Shown piece after piece: positions 1 through 12,041 of a DNA stretch of 64,000 nucleotides (its first letter is position 1; each line of letters opens with the position of its first letter). The DNA comes from Burkholderiaceae bacterium (GTDB taxonomy: Bacteria > Pseudomonadota > Gammaproteobacteria > Burkholderiales > Burkholderiaceae_C): the NCBI GenBank assembly GCA_017992055.1, contig JAGOPK010000005.1:298929-362928 (forward strand), in the 5' to 3' direction. Position numbers and translations under genes: made by a program. Below the pieces are notes generated by a model. That model was not told the DNA's origin. It saw only the letters and a program-made list of their open reading frames with translations, and searched no databases.

Positions 1-502
1 AGCCGGCATCGTCGTTGGCCGTGATCGCCGCCGGCAGGGCCTCGGGCCGCTCCACCAGGCGCAGCGTGCAGCCGTGCTGCTCGGCCAGGCTTTGCGCGAT
101 GTACAGGTCGGTGGGGAAGTTGTGGCGCTCGCTGACGATGACGCGCTTGTGCGGCTGGTCCTGCCGCTGCATGGCCAGCGCCGCCGCCAGCACCTTGTAG
201 AGGTTGACCGAGGTCGAATCGGCCGCCACCACCTCGCCGGGCCCGGCGCCGACCAGCCGCGCGATCTTGTCGCCCACGCGCTGCGGCAGCGTCATCCAGC
301 CGGCGGTGTTCCAGCTGGCGATCAAGCCCTGGCCCCATTCGTCCTCGACCACCTGGCGCACACGCTCGGGCGTGGCGCGTGGCATCACGCCCAGCGAATT
401 GCCGTCCAGGTAGATCAGGCCCTCGGGCAGGTGGAACTGCTCGCGCAGCGGCGCCAGCGGGTCGCCGGCGTCCAGCGCCAGCGCTTGCTCTCTTGTCGTC
501 AT
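1..502 (-). CDS. kynU: Kynureninase, N-terminal part (cut by window edge)
   Basis: PLP enzyme that splits kynurenine to anthranilate and alanine (3-hydroxykynurenine to 3-hydroxyanthranilate). Only the first ~167 residues are present; the PLP lysine lies outside the window. The N-terminus reads [16 protein letters not shown], followed by IYLDGNSLG and a [19 protein letters not shown] stretch, all typical of KynU. Start ATG at 502, 10 nt after the kynB stop, so the two genes are co-transcribed on the minus strand. kynA is not seen and may lie beyond the edge. Family call is firm from the N-terminal motifs. Confidence 0.93.
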   Translation of the reverse strand, partial: MTTREQALALDAGDPLAPLREQFHLPEGLIYLDGNSLGVMPRATPERVRQVVEDEWGQGLIASWNTAGWMTLPQRVGDKIARLVGAGPGEVVAADSTSVNLYKVLAAALAMQRQDQPHKRVIVSERHNFPTDLYIAQSLAEQHGCTLRLVERPEALPAAITANDDAG

Positions 503-512
503 GGCAGGTCTT

Positions 513-1142
513 TCAAAGTTCGCGCAGCACCGCGCGAACGGGCGAGGCATCGGCCGTCACCAGCTTCAGCGGCAGCGCGATCAGCTCGTAGTCGCCTTCG
601 GCCACCTCGTCCAGCACCAGGTTCTCCAGCACGCGCAGGTCGCGGCGGCGGATCACCTGGTGGCTGTCCAGGGTCTTGCTGTCGGCGGGGTCGATGCTGG
701 CGGTGTCGATGCCGATCAGCCGCACGCCGGCATCGGCCAGGCGCTCGATGGTGGCGGGCGCAAAGGCCGCCAGCTGCGGGTCCCAGGCGCTGGGCGCTTG
801 CCGGTAGCTGCGCACCAGCACCCGCGGCGGCAGGTCGGGCGTGATCGCATGCGCCAGGTCATCCCACTGCAGCAGCGGGCCGCGGGCGATGGCATGGATC
901 ACGCGGCAGCGGCCCAGGTAGGGCGCCAGGTCCAGCAGGCCCACCGGCGTGCCGCCGGCTGCATAGTGCAGCGGCGCATCGGCATGGGCGCCGGTGTGCG
1001 GGCTGAGCTTGAGCGTGCTGACGTTGACCGGGCAGTCCGGCCCCAGGGTCCAGGACCAGCTCAGTTCGAACGGGGCGTCGCCGGGGAACACCGGCGAGCC
1101 GGCATGCACGGGAGGCGAGATGTCCCACAGGCGGCGCGTCAT
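513..1142 (-). CDS. kynB: Kynurenine formamidase
   Basis: Hydrolyses N-formylkynurenine to kynurenine and formate, the second step of tryptophan breakdown. The 209-residue length fits the cyclase-like KynB family. FPGDAPF (19-25) and the metal/catalytic motif [11 protein letters not shown] are present: His49, His53 and Asp55 as expected metal ligands and His59 as the catalytic base. It is first in a kynB-kynU operon. The upstream protease gene ends 13 nt before, so read-through from it is possible. Confidence 0.95.
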   Translation of the reverse strand: MTRRLWDISPPVHAGSPVFPGDAPFELSWSWTLGPDCPVNVSTLKLSPHTGAHADAPLHYAAGGTPVGLLDLAPYLGRCRVIHAIARGPLLQWDDLAHAITPDLPPRVLVRSYRQAPSAWDPQLAAFAPATIERLADAGVRLIGIDTASIDPADSKTLDSHQVIRRRDLRVLENLVLDEVAEGDYELIALPLKLVTADASPVRAVLREL

Positions 1143-1155
1143 CGCGCCATCATAG

Positions 1156-1806
1156 TCAGGGCTTCTTCTCCAGCCGCATCAGATCGCCGTCGCGGCGCAT
1201 CACGAAGCGGTCGAGAAAGCTGTTGCCGAGCAGGATCATCGGCATCTCGGCCGGCACCACTGAGGCGCGCACATTGGCCACCTCCACCGCGCCGACCTTC
1301 ACCGAGCTCAGCGTCAGCACATGCACGGGCACGGTGCCGTTGGCGGTCTGGCTCAGTGCGCGCTGGCCGCTCTTCCAGTCCAGGCCGATGCGGTTGGCCT
1401 CGGCCTGGCTCAGCGAGATGCTGGTGGCGCCGGTGTCGACCATGAACTGCACGGCCTTGCCGTTGATGCGGCCCTCGGTGCTGAAGTGGCCGCCGGGGCC
1501 CACCGGCAGCACGATCACGCTGCCGGCGCTGGCGGCCTCGCCGGGCGGGCCCAGCTGCGCCGGCGTGCCGCCCAGGCGCAGCTGCTGGCGCAGGCCGCCC
1601 AGCTCGATCTCGGCCTCGCCGGCGCCCAGGCGCTTGAGCGTCACGCCGCGGGCGCTGGCGCCCACGGCCAGCGTGTGCGGCTGGCCGTCGATGACCAGCA
1701 GGGCCTTGGCGCTGCCGATCTGGCCGGCCAGCGTCACCGACTGGGCGCAGGCCGCGCCGATGCCGGCCGCGAGGCCCAGGCACAGCAAGGCGCCGCGCAG
1801 CCGCAT
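1156..1806 (-). CDS. Retropepsin-like (clan AA) aspartic protease family protein
   Basis: 216 residues. A cleavable signal peptide (about 1-21, ending ACA-Q) suggests export. The C-terminal half has one retropepsin-type active-site motif, FMVDTGATSISLS with Asp124, and a downstream ILLGNSFLDRF strand, as in the TIGR02281-type single-domain proteases that act as dimers. The substrate is unknown. It lies between yajQ and kynB, all on the minus strand. Start ATG at 1806 is followed directly by a basic then hydrophobic leader. Confidence 0.82.
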   Translation of the reverse strand: MRLRGALLCLGLAAGIGAACAQSVTLAGQIGSAKALLVIDGQPHTLAVGASARGVTLKRLGAGEAEIELGGLRQQLRLGGTPAQLGPPGEAASAGSVIVLPVGPGGHFSTEGRINGKAVQFMVDTGATSISLSQAEANRIGLDWKSGQRALSQTANGTVPVHVLTLSSVKVGAVEVANVRASVVPAEMPMILLGNSFLDRFVMRRDGDLMRLEKKP

Positions 1807-1816
1807 CGCCGGGCCC

Positions 1817-2317
1817 TCAGTCCCTGAAGTTGTTGAAGGACAGCGGCAGGTCGGCCACTTCCTTGCGCAGCAGCGCGATCGCCGCCTGCAGGTCGTCGCG
1901 CTTGGCGCCGGACACGCGCACCGTGTCGCCCTGGATCGCGCCCTGCACCTTGAGCTTGCTGGCCTTCAGCGCGGCCTGGATCTTCTTGCCGGTGTCGCTG
2001 TCCACGCCCTGGCGCACCTTGAGCTGCTGGCGCACCTTGTCGCCGCCCATCTTCTCGATCTTGGCGTCCAGCTCGATGAAGCGGATGTCGATGCCACGCT
2101 TGCTCAGCTTGGCCAGCAGCAGGTCACGCACCTGGGCGATCTGGAAGTCGCTGTCGGCATGCAGCACCAGCGTGCGCTCCTTGCCCTGCTCGGTGTGCTC
2201 GACCTTGGCCGCCGAGCCCTTGAAGTCGAAGCGCGTGCCGATCTCCTTGTTGCTCTGGTCGACGGCATTGCGCAGTTCCACGAGATCGGGTTCGAGGACG
2301 GTGTCGAAGCTGGGCAT
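1817..2317 (-). CDS. yajQ: YajQ family nucleotide-binding protein
   Basis: 166 residues, the usual YajQ length, starting [20 protein letters not shown] and ending [10 protein letters not shown], both hallmarks of the family. YajQ proteins have two ferredoxin-like domains; some members bind cyclic di-GMP and act with transcription regulators (Xanthomonas). This is notable because several c-di-GMP-linked genes lie in the same window, but binding here is not shown. The neighbour downstream starts 10 nt later on the same strand. Confidence 0.93.
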   Translation of the reverse strand: MPSFDTVLEPDLVELRNAVDQSNKEIGTRFDFKGSAAKVEHTEQGKERTLVLHADSDFQIAQVRDLLLAKLSKRGIDIRFIELDAKIEKMGGDKVRQQLKVRQGVDSDTGKKIQAALKASKLKVQGAIQGDTVRVSGAKRDDLQAAIALLRKEVADLPLSFNNFRD

Positions 2318-2365
2318 GGCGGCAGGATGGAACGCGGGTGGGGAGCCGAAAATTCTGCCATGCCG

Positions 2366-4725
<2,360 letters not shown>

Positions 4726-4729
<4 letters not shown>

Positions 4730-5250
4730 TTCACCTCGAGCGTGCGCAGCTGCCAGGCCGAGCGGGCGTAGTAGCGCTCCTGGCGCAGCTCGGCGCTGTC
4801 GTCGAAGGGGTAGACGATGAACAGCGGCCCCTTCTCGCGCACCGTCATCGCCTGGCCGTCCAGGCGCGTGGCCAGCAGCATGCCGAACTGCTCGGCGTCG
4901 GCGGCCGGGATCTCGATCTTGTAGCTGTTCAGCGCGATCGCCTTCAGCACCGTGCCCTTGGCGCCGGCGGCGGCCAGCACCTCGCGCAGCAACGGGCCGC
5001 TGAACTGGCGCCGCTCCTTGAACCAGGGCGTGGCGGTGGTGAAGCGGTGCTGGGGCAGGGCCTCCAGCATGGCCATGTCGAAGTCGGCGCGGCGGCCGCC
5101 GTCGGCATTGCCGGCGCTGACCTGGCCGGTGATCGACAGCAGCACGCGGCCCTTGGGCCGGTCCAGTGCCAGCGCCGGCAGCGCCGGCAGGCCCAGCAGG
5201 GAAGCCAGGGCGGAACACAGCAGGCTGCGGCGGGAGCGGACGGAGGGCAT
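4726..5250 (-). CDS. PruR-like periplasmic pterin-binding (molybdopterin-domain) protein, copy 1
   Basis: 174 residues with an N-terminal signal (SRRSLLCSALASLLG, ending ALA-L) that has a twin arginine. The body shows the small standalone oxidoreductase-molybdopterin-domain pattern: VLLSITG, FDMAMLEALPQ, TPWFKERRQFSGPLLREVL, ALNSYKIEIP, MTVREKGPLFIVYPFD, YYARSAWQL. The mature part has no cysteine, so the molybdenum-liganding Cys of sulfite-oxidase enzymes is absent, which points to binding rather than catalysis. Known relatives such as Agrobacterium PruR bind pterins and control a membrane partner encoded next door. Here the partner is a hybrid kinase overlapping by 4 bases. Confidence 0.82.
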
Positions 5251-5358
5251 GGCGGGCCGGTGGGTCGGGACAGCAAAAGTGTGCCACCGCCGGCGCCGTC
5301 GCAGGGGCCGGGCCGGGCGCCGGCCGGCGCGGCGGCGCCATCGGCGAGAATTCCGGCC

Positions 5359-6411
5359 ATGTCGGCTACCCCGAACCCCACTGCGCTGGCCCATGGCGTG
5401 AACCTGCGCGACAGCAACAGCTTCGGCCTGCCGGCGGTGGCGCACACGCTGGCCGACATCGTCAGCGATGCCGACGTGCGCCGATTGCTGCAGCGGCCCG
5501 AGGTCGGCCTGGCGCCCAAGCTGGTGCTGGGCGGCGGCAGCAACCTGGTGCTGACACGCGACCCGCAGGCCGTGGTGCTGCGCGTGCGCGTGCCGGGCAA
5601 GCGCCTGGTCGAAACCCGCGACGATGCCTGGATCGTCGAGTTCGGCGCCGGCGAGCGCTGGCACGAGGCCGTGGCCTGGACTCTGGACCAGGGCCTGCCC
5701 GGGCTGGAGAACCTGGCCCTGATCCCCGGCACCGTGGGCGCGGCGCCGGTGCAGAACATCGGCGCCTATGGCCTGGAGCTGGCCGACCGCTTCGACAGCC
5801 TGGATGCGGTGGACCTGGTCACCGGCCGCGGCGTGACGCTGGACAAGGCGGCCTGCCGCTTTGCCTACCGCGACAGCGTGTTCAAGCACGACGCGGCCGA
5901 CGGCGGCCTGGCCGGCAAGAGCATCATCACCCGCGTGCGCCTGCGCCTGCCGCGGCCCTGGACGCCGGTGCTCGGCTATCTGGACCTGCAGCGCCGCATG
6001 GACGAGACCGGCAACCACGCGCCCGATGCGCGCACCATCTTCGACTGGGTCTGCGCCATCCGCCGCGCCAAGCTGCCCGATCCGGCCGAGATCGGCAATG
6101 CCGGCAGCTTCTTCAAGAACCCGGTGGTCAGCGCCGAGCAGTGCCGCGACATCATCGCCCGCGACCCGCATGTGGTGCATTACGTGCTGGACGACGGCCG
6201 CTGCAAGCTGGCCGCCGGCTGGCTGATCGACGCCTGCGGCTGGAAGGGCAAGAGCATCGGCCGCGCCGGCGTCTACGAGCGCCAGGCCCTGGTGCTGGTC
6301 AACCGCGGTGGCGCCACCGGCGCCGAGGTGGTGACGCTGGCCCGTGCGATCCAGGAAAGCGTCTACGGCCGCTTCGGCATCCGGCTGGAGCCGGAGCCGG
6401 TGATCGTCTGA
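5359..6411 (+). CDS. murB: UDP-N-acetylenolpyruvoylglucosamine reductase
   Basis: Second committed step of peptidoglycan precursor synthesis: NADPH-dependent reduction of UDP-GlcNAc-enolpyruvate. 350 residues, matching the type I MurB of E. coli (about 342). Visible motifs are the FAD-binding GGGSNLVL, IPGTVGAAPVQNIGAYG, the catalytic-serine loop NAGSFFKNPVV and the terminal EPEPVIV with the catalytic Glu region. Start ATG at 5359 (MSATPNPTALAHG) was chosen over an upstream in-frame extension that would overlap the divergent gene. It is divergently transcribed from the PruR-like gene across 108 bases. Confidence 0.96.
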   Translation: MSATPNPTALAHGVNLRDSNSFGLPAVAHTLADIVSDADVRRLLQRPEVGLAPKLVLGGGSNLVLTRDPQAVVLRVRVPGKRLVETRDDAWIVEFGAGERWHEAVAWTLDQGLPGLENLALIPGTVGAAPVQNIGAYGLELADRFDSLDAVDLVTGRGVTLDKAACRFAYRDSVFKHDAADGGLAGKSIITRVRLRLPRPWTPVLGYLDLQRRMDETGNHAPDARTIFDWVCAIRRAKLPDPAEIGNAGSFFKNPVVSAEQCRDIIARDPHVVHYVLDDGRCKLAAGWLIDACGWKGKSIGRAGVYERQALVLVNRGGATGAEVVTLARAIQESVYGRFGIRLEPEPVIV

Positions 6412-6421
6412 ACGCTGTGGC

Positions 6422-7309
6422 TCACAGCAGCCCGGCCGAGCGTGCCGCGGCCTCGATGCCCTTGTAGTTGTCGGCCTTGCTGGGCACGAAGCGCGTGGCG
6501 CGCTGCAGGTCCAGGATCTCGCGGCCGGCGCTGTCGTTGCGGCTCAGCGCCAGCAGGGCCTGGCTGAGCTTGTCGCGCAGCGCCGCCGGCAGGTCGGCAT
6601 GCACGCTCCAGTTGTAGTCGTAGTAGGCGGGCGTGGTGTAGAACACCTGCACGCGGGCGGTGTCCACCTTCTTGTCGGCGACGAACTTCTCCCACACCGA
6701 GATGTTCAGCGCGCCGGCCTGCACCTTGCCCGAGGCCACCGCGGCAATGGTCGCGTCGTGGGCGCCGCTGTAGGCCACGCGGCGGAAATCCTTCTCCGGG
6801 TTCAGGCCGGCCTGCAGCAGAAAGCTGCGCGGCATCAGATGGCCCGAGGTGCTGCTCTGCGAGCCGAAGCTGACATCCTTGCCCTTCAGGTCGGCCAGGC
6901 TGCGGATGGCCGGATCGGCGCTGATGAACACCGAGCGGAAGCGCTCGTCCTCCTCGCGCTGCACCAGCGGGATGATCTTGCCGCCGGAGCGCACGCTGGC
7001 CTGCACGAAGGTGAAGCCGCCGAACCAGGCCAGGTCGACCTTGCGGTTGACCAGGGCCTCGACCGAGGCCGCGTAGTCGGTGACCGGCGTGTACTCGACC
7101 TTGATGCCCAGCTGGCTTTCCAGGTACTTCATCAGCGGCCCGGCCTTGCGCGCCAGCTCGGTGGGCGATTCGTCCGGGATGGCGGTGACGCGCAGCACGG
7201 CCGGGGCCTGGGCGCTGGCCGGGGCCGGCAGGCCCAGGGCCAGGGTGGACAGCAGGGCCGGGGCGCTGGCCAGCAGGGCACGGCGGCGGGGGCAGGCGGG
7301 CAGGGACAT
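6422..7309 (-). CDS. PhnD-family ABC transporter substrate-binding protein (selenate/phosphonate type)
   Basis: 295 residues with a Sec-like signal peptide (about 1-34, ASA-Q). The PhnD-type pattern is clear: RVTAIPDESPTELARK, LGIKVEYTPVTDYAASVEAL, KVDLAWFGGFTFVQA and YSGAHDATIAAVASGKVQAG. The wording of the AIPDE and WFGGFTF segments is closest, from memory, to the group labelled putative selenate-binding rather than to phosphonate-binding PhnD. No permease or ATPase gene is adjacent, so it is an orphan binding protein. It is divergent from a chemoreceptor gene 145 bases away, so a sensory role is possible. Confidence 0.85.
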   Translation of the reverse strand: MSLPACPRRRALLASAPALLSTLALGLPAPASAQAPAVLRVTAIPDESPTELARKAGPLMKYLESQLGIKVEYTPVTDYAASVEALVNRKVDLAWFGGFTFVQASVRSGGKIIPLVQREEDERFRSVFISADPAIRSLADLKGKDVSFGSQSSTSGHLMPRSFLLQAGLNPEKDFRRVAYSGAHDATIAAVASGKVQAGALNISVWEKFVADKKVDTARVQVFYTTPAYYDYNWSVHADLPAALRDKLSQALLALSRNDSAGREILDLQRATRFVPSKADNYKGIEAAARSAGLL

Positions 7310-7454
7310 GGGGCTGTTTTGTTCGGCGGCTTGAGGCCGCGCATTGTGCGGCCAGAAAACCGCCGCCGCGGCTCAAGTCGGCGCCTGCCGCGGCCGAAAT
7401 GAATCCGGGAGCAGTCCGTCAGCCACCGCAGTACAACGCCGAGAGCGCGATGAC

Positions 7455-9020
7455 ATGAGGGTAGGGATCAAGCTGGGCATCACCTTCGGTGCCCTGGCCA
7501 TGCTGGTGCTGGCCATCGTCGCCGTGTCGCTGCGTGCGCTGGCGGCCGACCACCAGCAGTTCAGCGACTACGTGGGTGGCATCAGCCAGCGGGCCCAGCT
7601 GGCCGGCCAGGTGCGCGAGGCGGTGGACCAGCGGGCCATTGCCGCGCGCAACCTGGTGCTGCTGGCCGAGCCGGCCGAACTGGCCGCCGAGCGCGAGCGG
7701 GTGGTGCAGGCGCACCAGCGTGTGGGCCAGACGCTGGCCCAGCTGCGCCGCGCGGTGGATGCGGCGCCCGGCGTGCCGGCCGAGGTGCGCGCCCTGGTCG
7801 GCGAGATGGAGGCCATCGAGGCCCGCTATGCCCCGGTGGCACTGGCGGTGGTGGAGCTGGCCGCCGCCGGCCGGCGCGAGGACGCGATCCAGAAGATGAA
7901 CCGCGACTGCCGGCCGCTCCTGGCCAGCCTGGTGGCCAGCAGCGGCCGCTTCGCCGAGCAGACCCGGGCCCAGTCGCAGTTGCTGCTGTCCGCTGCAGAT
8001 GAGGGTTACGCCGGCCTGCGCCGGCTGCTGCTGGGCGCCGGCCTGCTGGCCACGCTGGCGGCCGCGGCCGCCGGCTGGTGGGTCACGCGCATGGTCACCG
8101 TGCCCATCGCCCGGGCGTTGCGCCTGGCCGATGCGGTGGCCGACGGCGATCTCAGCCTGCGCGGCCTGCAGGGCGGCGCCGCGGCCGCCGGCCGCGACGA
8201 GGTCGGCCAGTTGCTGCAGGCGCTGCAGCGCATGACCGGCGGCCTGCAGGCCATCGTGCGCCAGGTGCGCGGCAGCAGCGACAGCATCGCCACCGGCGCG
8301 TCCCAGGTCAGCATCGGCAATGCCGACCTGAGCCAGCGCACCGAGCAGCAGGCGGCGGCGCTGCAGCGCACGGCGGCGTCGATGGAGCAGCTCAATGCCA
8401 CGGTGCGGCTGAATGCCGACCATGCCCAGCAGGCCGACCAACAGGCCCAGGAGGCCACGGCCGTGGCCTCGCGCGCCGGGGCCGTGGTCGGCGAGGTGGT
8501 GCTGACCATGCAGGCCATCAACCAGGGCAGCCAGCGCATCGGCGACATCGTCGGCGTCATCGACGGCATCGCCTTCCAGACCAACATCCTGGCGCTGAAT
8601 GCCGCGGTGGAGGCGGCACGCGCCGGCGAGTCCGGCCGCGGCTTTGCCGTCGTTGCCGCCGAGGTGCGGGCGCTGGCCGGGCGCAGCGCCGCCGCGGCGC
8701 GCGAGATCCGCCAGCTGATCACCGCCAGCGTCGAGCGCGTGGGCCAGGGCCAGCGCTTGGTCGACCAGGCCGGCAGCACCATGGGCGAGGTGGTCGGCGC
8801 CATCGGCCGCGTGACCCGGATCGTCGGCCAGATCAGCAGCGCCAGCCGCGAGCAGAGCCTGGGCGTGGCCCAGGTCACCGAGGCGGTGGCGCAGATGGAC
8901 CAGGTGACGCAGCAGAACGCGGCCCTGGTGGAGCAGAGCGCGGCGGCGTCCGAAAGCCTCAGCGACCAGGCGCGCCAGCTGGTCGGCGCGGTGGCCCGCT
9001 TCAGGCTGGCGCCGGCCTGA
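7455..9020 (+). CDS. Methyl-accepting chemotaxis protein
   Basis: 521 residues. TM1 ~5-27 ([19 protein letters not shown]), a short four-helix-bundle-type periplasmic region of ~160 residues, TM2 ~193-213, HAMP, then a signalling domain with the hairpin tip [23 protein letters not shown] and [15 protein letters not shown]. It passes signals to CheA/CheW; no che genes are in the window. Start ATG at 7455 follows a GAGAGC purine stretch. It converges with the second hybrid kinase, whose stop is 3 bases beyond. Confidence 0.95.
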   Translation: MRVGIKLGITFGALAMLVLAIVAVSLRALAADHQQFSDYVGGISQRAQLAGQVREAVDQRAIAARNLVLLAEPAELAAERERVVQAHQRVGQTLAQLRRAVDAAPGVPAEVRALVGEMEAIEARYAPVALAVVELAAAGRREDAIQKMNRDCRPLLASLVASSGRFAEQTRAQSQLLLSAADEGYAGLRRLLLGAGLLATLAAAAAGWWVTRMVTVPIARALRLADAVADGDLSLRGLQGGAAAAGRDEVGQLLQALQRMTGGLQAIVRQVRGSSDSIATGASQVSIGNADLSQRTEQQAAALQRTAASMEQLNATVRLNADHAQQADQQAQEATAVASRAGAVVGEVVLTMQAINQGSQRIGDIVGVIDGIAFQTNILALNAAVEAARAGESGRGFAVVAAEVRALAGRSAAAAREIRQLITASVERVGQGQRLVDQAGSTMGEVVGAIGRVTRIVGQISSASREQSLGVAQVTEAVAQMDQVTQQNAALVEQSAAASESLSDQARQLVGAVARFRLAPA

Positions 9021-9023
9021 GCC

Positions 9024-11336
9024 TCAGTCGCTGCCGGGCTGGGTCAGCGCGCTGCCGGCCTCGGCCTGGCTGACCAGGCCTTCGCTGACGCACAGCGCGC
9101 GGGTCGCCGCCAGCGTCTCGTCGAAGCGCTGCACCGCCAGCGCCAGCGCCGAGGCGCCCAGCGCCGTGGCCTCGCGGCTGAGCAGGGCCGCGCGCTCGGC
9201 CAGCGCCGGCAGGCCCAGGTTCAGCGCCGCGCCCTTGACCGCATGGGCGCTGCGGCGCAGGGCCTCGGGATCGGCATCGCGCAGCGCCTCGTGCATGCGC
9301 CGCGCGGCATCGCCGGCCTGCTCGAAGAAGCCGTTGAACAAGCTGGGCAGGCGCTCGGCGCCCATCAGCTCGCGCACGCTGCGCAGCGCCGCCCGGTCGA
9401 GCAGCGAGGGCGCGGCGCCGCCGGCGCCGGCTTCGACCAGGGCCGGCTCGGGCGGCAGCTGGGTGCCGGTGCCGAAGTGCCGCGCAAACAGCGCCTGCAG
9501 CATGGCCAGGCTCAGCGGCTTGGCCAGCACCTCGGTGACGCCGGCGCGCAGGCAGCGCTCGCGGGTGTCGGCAAACACGTCGGCGGTCAGCGCCACCACC
9601 GGCGTGGCATTGGCCGGCGCGGGCATGGCGCGCAGCGCCTCGGTGGCGGCCACGCCGTCCATCACCGGCATGTGCACGTCCATCAGCACGATGTCGAACG
9701 GCTCCTCGCGCAGCGCGGTCAGCGCGTCCAGGCCATGGTCGACGAAGCGTGCGCTGTGGCCCAGGCGCTCCAGCAGCGCGGCCATGTACAGGCGGTTGAC
9801 CGGATGGTCCTCGGCCACCAGCACGCGCAGCGAGCGCAGCGGCGGCGGCGGCAGCAGGGTCTGGGCCACGGCCTGCGGCGCGGCGGTGACCAGCGGGCAG
9901 TGGAAGCTGAACACGCTGCCGTCGCCGGGCGCGCTGCGCACGACGATCTCGCCGCCCATCAGCCGCGCCAGGTTGCGCGAGATGGCCAGGCCCAGGCCGG
10001 TGCCGCCATGGCGGCCGGCGCCGACGCCACCGCTGTCGCCGCGGCCGTAGCGGCGGAACAGCCGCGCCAGCGTGGCCTGGTCCATGCCGATGCCGCTGTC
10101 GGCCACCTCGAAGGCCAGCCGCGGCCCTCTGGGGCTGCTCGGACCGCCCTGGCCGCCCTGGCCGCCCGGCCCCGGGTCGTCGTCGGCCAGCCGGCTGCAG
10201 CGCAGCACGATGCTGCCGCTGTCGGAGAACTTGATGGCATTGGCCAGCAGGTTGTAGAGCACCTGGCGCAGCCGCGTCGGGTCCAGCATCAGGTGCGTGG
10301 GCAGGCCGGGCGCGATCTCCACGCGCAGCGTCAGGCCCTTGACCTGGGCCGCCGGCTGCAGCAGCGCATGCACCTCGCGCAGCAGCGTCGGCAGGTGCAG
10401 CGGCTGCGGCGTCAGGCGCAGCATGCCGGATTCGAGCTTGGACAGGTCCAGGATGTCGTCGAGCAGGCGCAGCAGGTGCTGGGCCGAGTCGTCGGCCACC
10501 GCCAGCCATTCGGCGGCGCGGGCGTCGCGCGGCCCGTCCTTGACCAGGGACAGCATGCCCAGCAGACCGTGCAGCGGCGTGCGCAGCTCATGGCTCATGT
10601 CGGCCAGGAAGTCGCTCTTGGCGGCATTGGCGTTTTCGGCCTCGATGCGCGCCTCGCGCAGCTCGTCGGCCAGGGCCTGCAGGCGCAGGCGGTGCGAGTC
10701 GATCTTGCGCATCTGGCGCAGCGCCAGCAGGGCCAGCAGCAGCAGGGTGACGAGCAGAAAGCCGGTCAGCGCCAGGCCGATGCGGTTGTGCTGGCGCACC
10801 TTCTCCTGGCGCTCGGTGACCTGCTGGGCCACGCTGTGGGTGGCCGCATGCATCATGCGGCGGATCGGCGCGTCCAGCGCCTGCAGCTGCAGCAGCAGGG
10901 CCTGGGCGGCCTCGGCGCTGAGCCGGCCGCGGGCGCTGTCGCCCAGCCACAGGTCGGCGCGGCCGGTGAAGTCGTGGATGGCGCGGATGGCCTGGTGCGC
11001 CGGATCGACCTGGGCCAGCAGGCGCTGGGCGCGTTCGTTCTCCAGCAGTTGCATGCGGCTGACGAAGATCTCGTAGCGCAGCTTCAGGTCCGGCGAGCCC
11101 GGCTCGGCGCCACGCGCCTCCTCGGCCCATTGCTCGCGCAGGCGCAGGTATTCGGTTTCCACCTGGTACAGGTTCAGCACCAGGTAGTCGTCCTGGTACT
11201 GCACCGTCATGTTCAGCAGCGCGAACTGCCGCGCCTGCACAAAGGCCGCCGCCAGCAGCGTGGCCAGCAGGGCCAGCGCGACGATGCTGAACCAGGGCGA
11301 CAGTCGCGGCAGGGGCTGCGGCTCGGCGGCGCTCAC
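9024..11336 (-). CDS. Hybrid sensor histidine kinase (HisKA-HATPase-REC-HPt), copy 2 of the PruR-type pair
   Basis: 770 residues with the same architecture as the kinase at 2366-4729. TM1 ~16-33, periplasmic helical sensor with LNLYQVETEYLRLR (54-67), TM2 near 210-230, HisKA His249 (ADMSHELRTPLHG), HATPase (DSGIGM, GGTGLGLAI), REC Asp553 (IVLMDVHMP) and HPt His698 (HAVKGAALNLG). GTG start at 11336 overlaps the upstream PruR-like stop as GTGA, exactly as in copy 1. The HATPase contains a short Gly/Pro-rich insertion (GPGGQGGQGGPSSP). No output regulator is adjacent. Confidence 0.93.
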   Translation of the reverse strand: MSAAEPQPLPRLSPWFSIVALALLATLLAAAFVQARQFALLNMTVQYQDDYLVLNLYQVETEYLRLREQWAEEARGAEPGSPDLKLRYEIFVSRMQLLENERAQRLLAQVDPAHQAIRAIHDFTGRADLWLGDSARGRLSAEAAQALLLQLQALDAPIRRMMHAATHSVAQQVTERQEKVRQHNRIGLALTGFLLVTLLLLALLALRQMRKIDSHRLRLQALADELREARIEAENANAAKSDFLADMSHELRTPLHGLLGMLSLVKDGPRDARAAEWLAVADDSAQHLLRLLDDILDLSKLESGMLRLTPQPLHLPTLLREVHALLQPAAQVKGLTLRVEIAPGLPTHLMLDPTRLRQVLYNLLANAIKFSDSGSIVLRCSRLADDDPGPGGQGGQGGPSSPRGPRLAFEVADSGIGMDQATLARLFRRYGRGDSGGVGAGRHGGTGLGLAISRNLARLMGGEIVVRSAPGDGSVFSFHCPLVTAAPQAVAQTLLPPPPLRSLRVLVAEDHPVNRLYMAALLERLGHSARFVDHGLDALTALREEPFDIVLMDVHMPVMDGVAATEALRAMPAPANATPVVALTADVFADTRERCLRAGVTEVLAKPLSLAMLQALFARHFGTGTQLPPEPALVEAGAGGAAPSLLDRAALRSVRELMGAERLPSLFNGFFEQAGDAARRMHEALRDADPEALRRSAHAVKGAALNLGLPALAERAALLSREATALGASALALAVQRFDETLAATRALCVSEGLVSQAEAGSALTQPGSD

Positions 11337-11845
11337 GACACCTCGATGCTCTGCAGTTGCCAGGCGCAGCGGCTGTAGTAGACCGCGTTGCGCAGTTCCG
11401 GATGGGCGTGGAAGGGGTAGATGATGAACAGCGGCCCCTTGTCGCGCACGGCCATCGGCTTGCCGTCGAGCAGGCGCGCCAGCAGCACGTCGTAGCGGCG
11501 TGCGTCCTCGCTGGGGATGTCGACGAAGTAGTTGTTCAGCGCCTGGGCGCGCAGCAGCTGGCCCTGGGCGCCGGCGGCGGCCAGCACATCGCGCAGCAGC
11601 GGGCCGGTGAACTGCCGCGGCTGGCGGTACCAGGGCGTGGTGGTGCTGAACTGCTGCTGCGGCAGCCGCTCCAGCATGGCCATGTCGAAGGCCGCGGCCG
11701 CCGGCCGATTGGTGTGGCGCACGCCGCCGGTCACGGTCAGCAGCACCGGGCCGCTGGGTGGGTCCAGCGGCATGGCCAGGGCGGGTGTGCTGCAACCCAG
11801 CAGCAGCGGCCAGCGGGCCAGACCCAGGAGTGAACGGCGATCCAT
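11333..11845 (-). CDS. PruR-like periplasmic pterin-binding (molybdopterin-domain) protein, copy 2
   Basis: 170 residues, paralogue of the gene at 4726-5250. Signal MDRRSLLGLARWPLLLGC, cleaved near ALA-M, again with a twin Arg near the N-terminus. Shared blocks are FDMAMLERLPQQ, TTPWYRQPRQFTGPLLRDVL, ALNNYFVDIP, MAVRDKGPLFIIYPF and YYSRCAWQLQSIEV. The single mature Cys is near the C-terminus, where copy 1 has Ser, so it is not a conserved metal ligand. Start ATG at 11845 was chosen because upstream in-frame codons read through non-signal sequence. It is translationally coupled to the downstream kinase. Confidence 0.82.
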   Translation of the reverse strand: MDRRSLLGLARWPLLLGCSTPALAMPLDPPSGPVLLTVTGGVRHTNRPAAAAFDMAMLERLPQQQFSTTTPWYRQPRQFTGPLLRDVLAAAGAQGQLLRAQALNNYFVDIPSEDARRYDVLLARLLDGKPMAVRDKGPLFIIYPFHAHPELRNAVYYSRCAWQLQSIEVS

Positions 11846-12041
11846 AGTCGTGGCTGGCGGTGTTCCGGACCGGCGCATCCTACCGCGGGTGGCCGGCGCA
11901 ACGGTCCGGCAGGGGGTCGCAGCCTTATTCCGCTGGCCTCGTCGCAGGGGTGACAAGTTGCGGGTTGTTCAGGGTGTCGTCGTCGGCGGCACTGCGGTAC
12001 ACCGGCGGCTCCGTCGATCCCTCCCGTTCCGCAATCCGTCC

